This document shows, in pieces, positions 50,227-56,019 of a stretch of 56,019 nucleotides of DNA; position 1 is the first letter of the stretch; each line of letters starts with the position of its first letter. The DNA comes from Chloroflexota bacterium. Its GTDB lineage: Bacteria > Chloroflexota > Dehalococcoidia > DSTF01 > JACRBR01. The stretch is from NCBI GenBank assembly GCA_028872875.1, contig JAGWOC010000015.1, positions 1 to 56,019 of the forward strand, given 5' to 3'. The position numbers and the translations under genes were made by a program. Under the pieces are notes generated by a model. It was not told where the DNA came from and made no database searches. It was given only the letters and a program-made list of their open reading frames with translations.

Positions 50227-53200
50227 ATGGAGAGGGGAGATCCCGCGGCCGCGCACGGCCAGCCGGCCGCCGTCGTCGCATCGAAGTTCGCGGTGCCGCG
50301 GAGGCGCGCGGACGTCGTGCGCAGGCCGCGCCTCAATGCGCTCATCGACACCGCCATCGGCGGCAAGGGCACGCTGATCGCGGCGCCCGCAGGTTATGGC
50401 AAGACGACGCTCGTTGTGGACTGGCTCCAGTCCTCCGACTTCGCCGCCGTCTGGCTCTCGCTCGACGACTGGGACGCCGACCTGCCGTCGTTCACGCGCG
50501 CCCTGGCGGGCGCGCTCGCCCTCCGCTTCGGCGTCGACCCGCCGCTCGGCGACGAGCGATTCTGGCATCCCCGCACGGTCGCCGCCGTCGTGATCAACAT
50601 GGTCGCCGAGCAGGGAGACTACACCGTCCTCGTGCTCGACGACGTGCACATCGTGCAGGCGTGCGAGCCGGTGATGGCGCTGCTCGGCACGCTGCTCGAA
50701 CGCGCCCCGGAGAACCTGCACATCGTCATGACCTCGCGCACGCGGCCGCCGGTGCCGTCGCTGTCGCGCCTCATCGCCCGCCGCGAGGTGGCGACGATCG
50801 GCGCTGAGGACCTCGCCTTCACCGCCCGCGAGGTGCGCGAGCTCCTGGCCTCTCTCGGCCGGGCCGTCTCCGAGGACGAGGCCGAAGCCCTCTATGAGCG
50901 GAGCGAGGGCTGGGCCGCGTCCCTCATCCTTGGCGTCGGCAGCGGCGGCGCTGCGCCCGGCGCCGCCGCCGGCGCCAACGTCGGCCTGTCACTCGCCGAA
51001 TACGTCCACGGCGAAGCGCTGAGCGCCGTCCCCGGCGAGCTGCGCGGCTTCCTGCGCGCCGTCTCGCTCCTCCCCGTCTGGACGCCCGCCCTCTGCGACG
51101 ACCTGACGGGGCGGCGGGACAGCGAACACCTGCTGAAGGACGCAGCGGCCCGCGTCCTCTTCGTCTCGCAGTACGCCGACGACCCGCCGACCTACCGCTG
51201 CCACCAGCTCCTGCGCACCCTCCTCATGGAGGAGTTCCGGGCGGAGGACGCGGAGGGCTATGCGCGCGCCGGCCGCGACGCCTCGGACGCGCTGATGCGC
51301 TTCGGGCTCCTGAACGAGGCCGCCGAGCTGCTCTTCGACCTCGAGGCCTGGGAGCAGGCGGCAGGGCTCGTCGAGAGCATCGCCCCACGGCTGATCCAGC
51401 AGGGGCAGGCGCGCGCGCTCGCCGACTGGATCGACCGCCTCCCGGCCTCCGCGCAGGCCGGCCGCCCGAACCTGCAGGTCTGGCGGGCCCGCGCCTCCTA
51501 CAAGCTCCAGGAGTTCGACGAGGCGCTGCGCCTCATTGAGGACGCAGTGCGCGTGCTCCGCGAGCAGGGGGATACGCACGGCCTCGTGCAAGCGCTCTTC
51601 GTGCGCGGTGAGACGCAGCGCCGCAAGGGCTACTACGCGGAGGCGCTCGCGACCTTCGGCGAGGCCCGCACGCTCATCGAGTTCTCCGGGGAGGACGACC
51701 TCCAGCTTGCCGGCGACGCGCTCCGCAACATCGGCGTCACCCACACCATCATGGGCGACCTCGACGCCGCGACCGATGAGCTCGAAGAGGCGCGCCGCGC
51801 GCTCGAGCAGGTCGGCGACCTGCAGGGCATCGGCAACACCTGCGTGTCGCTGGGCCAGTGCTACGCGCGCCGTGGCGACCGGCTGCAGGCGCTCGCCTCG
51901 CTCCAGCGCGCCCAGTCGGCGTTCGAGCGGGCCGGCAACACCTTCGACCTCGGCCTCACCCTCAATAACACCGGCATGCTCTATTACGAGCTCGGTGAGT
52001 ACGAGCAGGCGCTCCAGGTCTACGAGCGCGGCCTGCGCCTGGTCCGAGGCGCCGGCGCGTCCGCGTACGAGGCGTCGATCCTCGCCGGCATCGCCGAGAC
52101 GTACCGGGACATGGGCCGCTTCGAGGACAGCCTTGCCGTCTACGCCGAGCTGCAGCCGATGCTTGCCGGGCTCCAGGTGCCGTACCTGGTCGCGGCGATC
52201 ACCGAAGGCCACGCGATGGCGCGCCTCGCGCTCGGTGAGGGTGAGGAGGCTGCGCGTCTCCTCAAGACCGTCGCGCCGAAGCCGTCCGACGCCCCGGGGA
52301 GGATCGCCCAGCACGCGCTGGCCGCGGCCCAGCTCGCGCTCGCGAAGGGCGACCCGGCACAGGCGCTGAAGCAGCTCGATTCTGCCGCGCGTCACCTCGC
52401 GTCGGCAGACGACCGGCATGGCATGGCCGTGGCGTCGTTCCTCCGGGCCCGCGCGCTCTTCGAGTCCCACCAGCCGCGCAAGGCCATGGCCGAGGTCGAG
52501 CGCGTCGCCGCCCTCTGCGAGCAGCTCGGCTACCGGCGCTTCCTGCGCCCCCACGCGGCACGCGCGAAGGAGCTGGTGGGGTACGCGCTCGTCCGCCACA
52601 TCGCCGATGGTTTCCTGAACGACCTCACCACCGGCGGTCGCCCGCGCGCCGCCGCTGCCCAGCACGCCGCCGCGCGGGCGGCAGCGGCCGACATGCTGCC
52701 GGCGGTCCAAGCCTTTGGCTTCGGACGCGGCGCCGTCCTCGTCGGCGAGCGCCAGGTGTCCGACCTCGAGTGGCGGAGCGAGAAGAGCAAAGAGATGTTC
52801 TTCTTCCTCCTGGCGAAGGGGGAGCCGGCCAGCAAGGAGGCGATCTTCACGGCGCTCTGGCCGGACCTGCCGGAGTCGAAGTGCAACAGCAACTTCCACT
52901 CCAGCCTCTACCGGCTGCGGCGCGCGCTGTTCCGCGAGTGCGTCGTGCGCGAGCCCGATGGCAGCTACGCGCTGAACCCGCGGGGCGCCTTCGAGTCCGA
53001 CGTCGCCGCGTTCCAGCGCGCCATGAGCGAGGCCGACACCACGCGCGACGAGGCCGCCCGCATCGCGCGGATGGAGGAGGCAGTCGCCCTCTACAAGGGG
53101 CCCTTCCTGTCATCGACCTACAGCGAATGGGCCGAGCCGCTGCGCCGGGCGCTCGAAGACCGCTATGTCGAAGCGCTCAACGAGGTCGCGGCGAGCAGAC

Positions 53201-53427
53201 TCCACGCCGGGGCGTTCGAGGAGGCGCTGATGCTGTTCAAGGCGCTCGAAGGTATTGACGCATACAGCGACGCTGCGGCGTTCGGCATCATGCGCTGCCA
53301 TCTGGGACTGAACGACCCGCCGGCGGCCGCCCGCCACTACCGCCGCTTCCGCCAGCTCCTCCGCGACGAGCTGGACGAAGAACCCTCGGAGCGTCTCACC
53401 GCCCTCTATCACGAGGGCGCCCGCTGA
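50227..53427 (+). CDS. MalT-like STAND ATPase with C-terminal SARP-type DNA-binding domain
   Basis: A 1066-residue transcriptional regulator. N-terminal STAND ATPase with Walker A APAGYGKTTLVVDW (about 54-67) and Walker B YTVLVLDDVHIV (about 133-144); the linker and a helical domain; then TPR-like repeats from about 385 to 780 (for example ALATFGEARTLIEFSGEDDL and NTGMLYYELGEYEQALQVYERGLRLV). The C-terminus is a winged helix (about 838-905: EWRSEKSKEMFFFLLAKGEPASKEAIFTALWPD) followed by a BTAD domain to the end. In AfsR this DNA-binding pair is N-terminal; in MalT the C-terminus is a LuxR helix-turn-helix. The order here is therefore reversed. Targets unknown. Confidence 0.9.
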   Translation: MERGDPAAAHGQPAAVVASKFAVPRRRADVVRRPRLNALIDTAIGGKGTLIAAPAGYGKTTLVVDWLQSSDFAAVWLSLDDWDADLPSFTRALAGALALRFGVDPPLGDERFWHPRTVAAVVINMVAEQGDYTVLVLDDVHIVQACEPVMALLGTLLERAPENLHIVMTSRTRPPVPSLSRLIARREVATIGAEDLAFTAREVRELLASLGRAVSEDEAEALYERSEGWAASLILGVGSGGAAPGAAAGANVGLSLAEYVHGEALSAVPGELRGFLRAVSLLPVWTPALCDDLTGRRDSEHLLKDAAARVLFVSQYADDPPTYRCHQLLRTLLMEEFRAEDAEGYARAGRDASDALMRFGLLNEAAELLFDLEAWEQAAGLVESIAPRLIQQGQARALADWIDRLPASAQAGRPNLQVWRARASYKLQEFDEALRLIEDAVRVLREQGDTHGLVQALFVRGETQRRKGYYAEALATFGEARTLIEFSGEDDLQLAGDALRNIGVTHTIMGDLDAATDELEEARRALEQVGDLQGIGNTCVSLGQCYARRGDRLQALASLQRAQSAFERAGNTFDLGLTLNNTGMLYYELGEYEQALQVYERGLRLVRGAGASAYEASILAGIAETYRDMGRFEDSLAVYAELQPMLAGLQVPYLVAAITEGHAMARLALGEGEEAARLLKTVAPKPSDAPGRIAQHALAAAQLALAKGDPAQALKQLDSAARHLASADDRHGMAVASFLRARALFESHQPRKAMAEVERVAALCEQLGYRRFLRPHAARAKELVGYALVRHIADGFLNDLTTGGRPRAAAAQHAAARAAAADMLPAVQAFGFGRGAVLVGERQVSDLEWRSEKSKEMFFFLLAKGEPASKEAIFTALWPDLPESKCNSNFHSSLYRLRRALFRECVVREPDGSYALNPRGAFESDVAAFQRAMSEADTTRDEAARIARMEEAVALYKGPFLSSTYSEWAEPLRRALEDRYVEALNEVAASRLHAGAFEEALMLFKALEGIDAYSDAAAFGIMRCHLGLNDPPAAARHYRRFRQLLRDELDEEPSERLTALYHEGAR

Positions 53428-53458
53428 CCAGGCGGCGGCCTGCGGCCCGCCGCCGGAG

Positions 53459-53478
53459 CACAGCCGCCCCCGGCTGTG
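53459..53478 (+). repeat. Dispersed hairpin family B, copy 3; terminator candidate
   Basis: CACAGCCG/CGGCTGTG with a CCCC loop, the reverse complement form of the family-B core. A further GC hairpin (53431-53454) lies before it, directly after the regulator stop. Confidence 0.55.
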
Positions 53479-53526
53479 TGTGCGTGCCTCTTGACAGAAT
53501 GGATGGATCGGGCGCGAGGCCGCGGG

Positions 53527-53994
53527 TTAGCTGGCCTTCACCACGACCTTGCCCGCCGCCGCCTTCGGAATCGCCGCCGCGAGGCCCTTCTGCCGCCGCT
53601 GCTTCTCCAGGTCGACCTCGGGGAACTCCGTGTGGAGGCCCGGGCAGTACACCCGCGCGCTGGCGATCTTGCCCGCCTTGTTGATGGTCAGGAGGTACAC
53701 CTGGCGCAGCGTGCGGGGCTGGTCATCGGGCGGCGCCTTCCACGCCATCTCGAACTCGAGCGTTGCCGCGCCGCGCGCGCCGTTCGTCTCATTGCTCCAG
53801 ACGACGGTGGAACCGGAGCCGGGCGTGAACCAGACCTCGATGACCCGTGCCGCCGTCAGGGGATCCGCGGCGACCCAGCGCCCGTTGGGGTTCCACGCCT
53901 CGAACTGGACGTCCGGGGCGAAGAGCCTGGCGACGGCGGTGAACCGCCGCGCCTTGATGGCAGCGAGCAACTGGCTCGGTACCGAACTAGCCAT
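53527..53994 (-). CDS. NTF2/SnoaL-like protein
   Basis: A 155-residue protein of the NTF2-like fold: the N-terminal helix (LLAAIKARRFTAVARLFAPDVQFEAWNPNGRWVAADP), the strand VIEVWFTPGSGSTVVWSNETN and TLRQVYLLTINKAGKIASARVYCPG match SnoaL-like domains. Such proteins are small ligand-binding or isomerase-type enzymes; substrate unknown. The ATG has a GAGGGGGA site. Confidence 0.8.
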   Translation of the reverse strand: MASSVPSQLLAAIKARRFTAVARLFAPDVQFEAWNPNGRWVAADPLTAARVIEVWFTPGSGSTVVWSNETNGARGAATLEFEMAWKAPPDDQPRTLRQVYLLTINKAGKIASARVYCPGLHTEFPEVDLEKQRRQKGLAAAIPKAAAGKVVVKAS

Positions 53995-54144
53995 CGACCT
54001 GTCCCCCTCGGGCTGCTCCCGGCGAACCGCGGGGCTCCTGCACCCATCTCCCCTTGCAGTCTAACGCAGTGCACATGATGCGCGCGCAACATCATAACAC
54101 GACATAACGGCGAAGCCGAGGCGGCATCCGCCGGGCTGAGGGCG

Positions 54145-54210
54145 CTACTTCTTCGGTTTGTTCTGCTTTGGCTTCTTCGCCTCGCGGCCGCCCTTGTCCT
54201 TCTTGCCCAT
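54145..54210 (-). CDS. Lysine-rich microprotein (21 residues)
   Basis: A complete 21-codon gene: starts MGKKDKGGREAKKPKQ and ends in KPKK followed by TAG. Twelve of the first bases before it contain GGGAGGG at eight bases from the ATG, a better ribosome-binding site than most genes here. It has nine Lys and no hydrophobic residue, so it may bind nucleic acid. Similar tiny basic proteins annotated as hypothetical exist in Actinomycetota and Chloroflexota; their function is unknown. The overlapping 80-residue frame (54092-54334) is a shadow. Confidence 0.7.
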   Translation of the reverse strand: MGKKDKGGREAKKPKQNKPKK

Positions 54211-54242
54211 GGCGTTCCCTCCCTTCTCGCCCCGCGCGGGGG

Positions 54243-54554
54243 TCAGGACAGAAACTGCAGGCGCTTGAAGAGCCGCGTCCGTACCTGCTCCTGCGCCTCG
54301 AATGGATCCTGCGGCGCTTCCACAGGCGCTTCAAGCCCGGCCAGCGCCCGGTTCAGCGCCGCCAGCTCCCGCGCCGTCATCCGCACGGCCCGCCCGTCGA
54401 AGTCCCGGTCGCGAAGCACCGGCAGCCCTGCCAGCACGCTCTGGTAGTGCTGGTAGAGCCGCCGATAGGCCAGCCGATGGCCTTCTTCGAGCCGGACCGC
54501 CACGCGCCCCGGGGGGAAGCGCAGCGGCGCCCCGACGATCGGTTCGTACGGCAT
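54243..54554 (-). CDS. Small protein of unknown function
   Basis: A 103-residue protein with no cysteine and an even mix of charged residues: RLEEGHRLAYRRLYQHYQSVLAGLPVL and RMTARELAALNRALAGLEAPVEAP suggest two helices. Family not recognised. A TTGCCC (-35), a 17-base spacer and TACGCT (-10) sit just before the ATG, so it has a good promoter and a leaderless start. Confidence 0.65.
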   Translation of the reverse strand: MPYEPIVGAPLRFPPGRVAVRLEEGHRLAYRRLYQHYQSVLAGLPVLRDRDFDGRAVRMTARELAALNRALAGLEAPVEAPQDPFEAQEQVRTRLFKRLQFLS

Positions 54555-54561
54555 CGCCGTG

Positions 54562-54590
54562 AGCGTAGACGAAGAATCGCGCGCGGGCAA
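54562..54590 (-). promoter_or_regulatory. Promoter (TTGCCC - 17 - TACGCT)
   Basis: Minus-strand -35 TTGCCC and -10 TACGCT with an exact 17-base spacer. The -10 ends seven bases before the ATG at 54554. Confidence 0.55.
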
Positions 54591-54667
54591 CCGTTGCGCA
54601 CGTGGGGTGACATAACGAGACCATGGCGACGGCCGCAGCGTGCCTGCACGAAGCGCGTCGCGCCGCC

Positions 54668-54673
54668 GACAAT
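54668..54673 (+). promoter_or_regulatory. -10 element (GACAAT), leaderless
   Basis: GACAAT ends seven bases before the ATG at 54681, with no ribosome-binding site. Confidence 0.4.
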
Positions 54674-54680
54674 AGACCTG

Positions 54681-55148
54681 ATGGACGAACGCTGGGTGCT
54701 CATCGACCCCAACACCGGGCTGCACGTCGGCTGGTACTTCTGGCTGCGCGTGCTCGATGAGGCGAACCGCGCCGCGCGCTACGGCATCCCCTTCGGCCTC
54801 TTTCTGCTCGAGGTGGAACGGGATGCCGGCAAGCACGCGCCCGAGCGTGTGTTGGAGGAGGCGATGGCCGTCGTTCCGGCCGTCATCCGCAGCACCGACC
54901 TGGGCGGCGTCGTCGGTGCGGGCCGCGTCGGCATCGTGCTCCCGCACCAGGACGCCGACGCCCTCGAACAGGCCGCTACGCGTATCCTCTCGAAGCTCGA
55001 TGAATCACCCGTCCACGGCGTCCGCTGGAGCGCGCGCATGCTCAGCTACCCGCGTGATGCCGCCGAGATCTCCCACCTGCTGACGAGCGGCTGGCGCGAA
55101 GCAGGCGCCGGGGTGCCGCGCCGCCGCGCCTTCGAGCGGAGCGCGTGA
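54681..55148 (+). CDS. Degenerate GGDEF-domain protein
   Basis: A 155-residue protein that follows the GGDEF plan throughout: DPNTGLHVGWYFWLRVLDEANRAARYGIPFGLFLLEVE matches the conserved N-terminal DxLTGLxNR...E..RAxRYG.P region, and IRSTDLGGVVGAGRVGIVLP takes the place of RstDlvaRyGGDEFavlLP. The catalytic signature is lost (GAGRVG) and so are the metal-binding Asp residues, so cyclase activity is unlikely. It may be an effector or remnant. The frame extends upstream to 54168, but the ATG at 54681 lies right behind a -10 element. Confidence 0.75.
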   Translation: MDERWVLIDPNTGLHVGWYFWLRVLDEANRAARYGIPFGLFLLEVERDAGKHAPERVLEEAMAVVPAVIRSTDLGGVVGAGRVGIVLPHQDADALEQAATRILSKLDESPVHGVRWSARMLSYPRDAAEISHLLTSGWREAGAGVPRRRAFERSA

Positions 55149-55176
55149 TGCTGGCGCGGAGCGCCGGCCGGCGCCG

Positions 55177-55650
55177 ATGATGGGATCGTGGGGGTCCGCC
55201 GTGACCGAGGACTGGAAGGCGCGTATCGTCCACGCGCGGCAGCGTTCGGAGCTTCGCCGCGGCGCCATCGGCGTCCGCACGCCGATCGCGCAGACGTTTC
55301 GCCGCATGATCCAGACGGTCGTGGAGCCGGCGTTCCGTGATGTCGTTGACTTCGCCCACGAACAGGGGGTCGCCTGCCTGATCGAGTGTCAGCTCGGCGG
55401 CGTCCAGCCCCGCGCGATGTTCTGCATCCGACCGTCCGGCCGCTCGATCCGCTACGAGCTGGACCCGGACGGCCTCGCCGTGCGCGAGATCGAGGGCGTG
55501 TACCACCGCCCGATGGGCCAGCGAAGAGTCTGGACCGACGTCCAGGACCTGGAGCGCCAGCTCACCGCCGGCTACGCGCGCGCCTCTGCCGCCGCCATCG
55601 TGCAGGACTACTTCCGCACCGTGCGAGCCGCCGCCGCCGGCAGCGAGTAG
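55177..55650 (+). CDS. Protein of unknown function
   Basis: A 157-residue protein. It starts 28 bases after the previous stop (ATG at 55177; a GTG at 55201 is another option). Visible: AQTFRRMIQTVVEPAFRDVVDFAHEQGVACLIECQLGG, then alternating strands (RAMFCIRPSGRSIRYELDPDGLAVREIEG) and a C-terminal helix (DVQDLERQLTAGYARASAAAIVQDYFRTV). No family recognised. Probably in an operon with the GGDEF-like gene. Confidence 0.7.
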   Translation: MMGSWGSAVTEDWKARIVHARQRSELRRGAIGVRTPIAQTFRRMIQTVVEPAFRDVVDFAHEQGVACLIECQLGGVQPRAMFCIRPSGRSIRYELDPDGLAVREIEGVYHRPMGQRRVWTDVQDLERQLTAGYARASAAAIVQDYFRTVRAAAAGSE

Positions 55651-55697
55651 GCCGCGACCTGCGGCGAAAACAGACTCGCTCGCGGGGTCGGACACTG

Positions 55698-55718
55698 GAA
55701 GCTGGAAGATGGAATGTG
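55698..55718. repeat. Purine-rich GGAAG repeat
   Basis: GGAAGCTGGAAGATGGAATG, the complement-type counterpart of the CTCCAAC sequence after the amidase. Confidence 0.35.
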
Positions 55719-55733
55719 GACGCGCAACCTCGC

Positions 55734-55799
55734 GCGCGCTGAACGCCCGCGCCACGAGTGAGCGCGGATCTCCATGCCCGAGGATGCCGCCCAGGCGCT
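55734..55799 (+). repeat. Dispersed repeat family C, copy 2
   Basis: From GCGCGCTGAACGCCCGCG through CATGCCCGAGGATGCCGCCCA; it aligns along its length with 42481-42547. Confidence 0.5.
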
Positions 55800-55812
55800 C
55801 CCCGTGGACCTG

Positions 55813-56019
55813 CTACGCCGCGCGCCGTGACCGCCGGGCGCTGGCCGCCGGCGGCGGCGCCGCTGCTTCCGCATAGGCGACGGCGCGGCCGACCGCGGCG
55901 TCGAGGCCGCCAGGGACGCCCTGATAGGCCGCGAGGTCGAGCAGGTAGCGCGCGGCGCGCGCGGCGGCCACACGCGTGTCCGCGCCCGCGTCGGCCAGCG
56001 CGCCAGCCAGGCGTTCGAT
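55813..56019 (-). CDS. Incomplete gene at right edge, Ala-rich protein of unknown function
   Basis: On the minus strand a frame is open from the window edge to a TAG at 55813-55815; 68 residues are visible (IERLAGALADAGADTRVAAARA at the edge, then LLDLAAYQGVPGGLDAAVGRAVAYAEAA and a Pro/Arg/Ala tail). Third-position GC bias supports coding. The start lies outside, so the family cannot be determined. Confidence 0.55.
   Translation of the reverse strand: MERLAGALADAGADTRVAAARAARYLLDLAAYQGVPGGLDAAVGRAVAYAEAAAPPPAASARRSRRAA

Noticed and set aside
54092-54334. 80-residue minus-strand ORF over the microprotein
   Set aside because: Its frame is different from the one with the ribosome site and has no start context; Arg-rich shadow.

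Overview
The window is 56 kb of very GC-rich bacterial chromosome (strong G/C bias at codon third positions) that looks like a member of the Chloroflexota, most likely near Dehalococcoidia/Tepidiformia. This placement is inferred from gene content: a protein with the 'YYY' membrane domain known from Chloroflexi and Archaea, a RemA-like protein beside guanylate kinase, two F420/deazaflavin-type enzymes, an aldehyde ferredoxin oxidoreductase, the tig-clpP-clpX order, and many genes that appear to be transcribed without a leader. No rRNA, tRNA, CRISPR array, insertion sequence or prophage was seen; this is mostly ordinary chromosomal core with accessory genes interspersed.

Layout. 1-1.6 kb: the end of dnaX, then ybaB and recR (replication/recombination). 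1.8-4.1 kb: a TSUP anion exporter with its DUF1634 partner, and a convergent double-GNAT acetyltransferase. 4.2-9.7 kb: an amidase, then a tightly overlapping glpK-glpD-methyltransferase operon for glycerol use. 9.8-13.6 kb: a small winged-helix-like protein, ispD, a LysM lipoprotein, small membrane and exported proteins, and a DUF192 protein. 13.7-15.8 kb: a tungsten/molybdenum aldehyde:ferredoxin oxidoreductase with an unusual charged insertion. 15.8-21.2 kb: DinB-like, PPOX/F420 and deazaflavin proteins, YjbQ, a zinc-ribbon protein, membrane proteins, a DPM/ALG5-type glycosyltransferase and a degenerate GGDEF-like protein. 21.2-23.3 kb: a promoter, a ferritin-like (R2-type) protein whose diiron ligands look eroded, and an SCP2-like protein, closed by a strong hairpin. 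23.3-26.9 kb: a HAD protein, an orphan atypical OmpR/PhoB regulator with PHO-box-like sites, an SDR, a site-2 protease-like protein and an HD-domain protein.

26.9-33.2 kb: tyrA-aroA-remA-gmk (translationally coupled or closely spaced), a protein of unknown function, and gyrB. 33.4-42.2 kb: a secreted alpha/beta hydrolase and a minus-strand surface-glycan cluster: GT4 glycosyltransferase, O-antigen-ligase-like protein, and a 1575-residue fusion of a GT39-like and a YYY-type membrane domain. 42.6-46.3 kb: a peptide-type ABC importer (binding protein and two permeases, no ATPases present). 46.4-50.0 kb: tig, clpP and clpX (protein quality control). 50.2-53.4 kb: a 1066-residue MalT/SARP hybrid regulator. 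53.5-56.0 kb: an NTF2-like protein, a 21-residue lysine-rich microprotein, small unknowns, a second degenerate GGDEF protein and an incomplete gene at the right edge.

Three features recur across the window: (i) eleven genes have a -10 hexamer six to nine bases before the start codon and little or no ribosome-binding site, suggesting leaderless mRNAs; (ii) at least three dispersed short repeat families occur, one of which lies in frame inside glpD; (iii) several enzymes or regulators keep the family fold but lack signature catalytic or phospho-acceptor residues (R2-like protein, response regulator, SDR, both GGDEF proteins).
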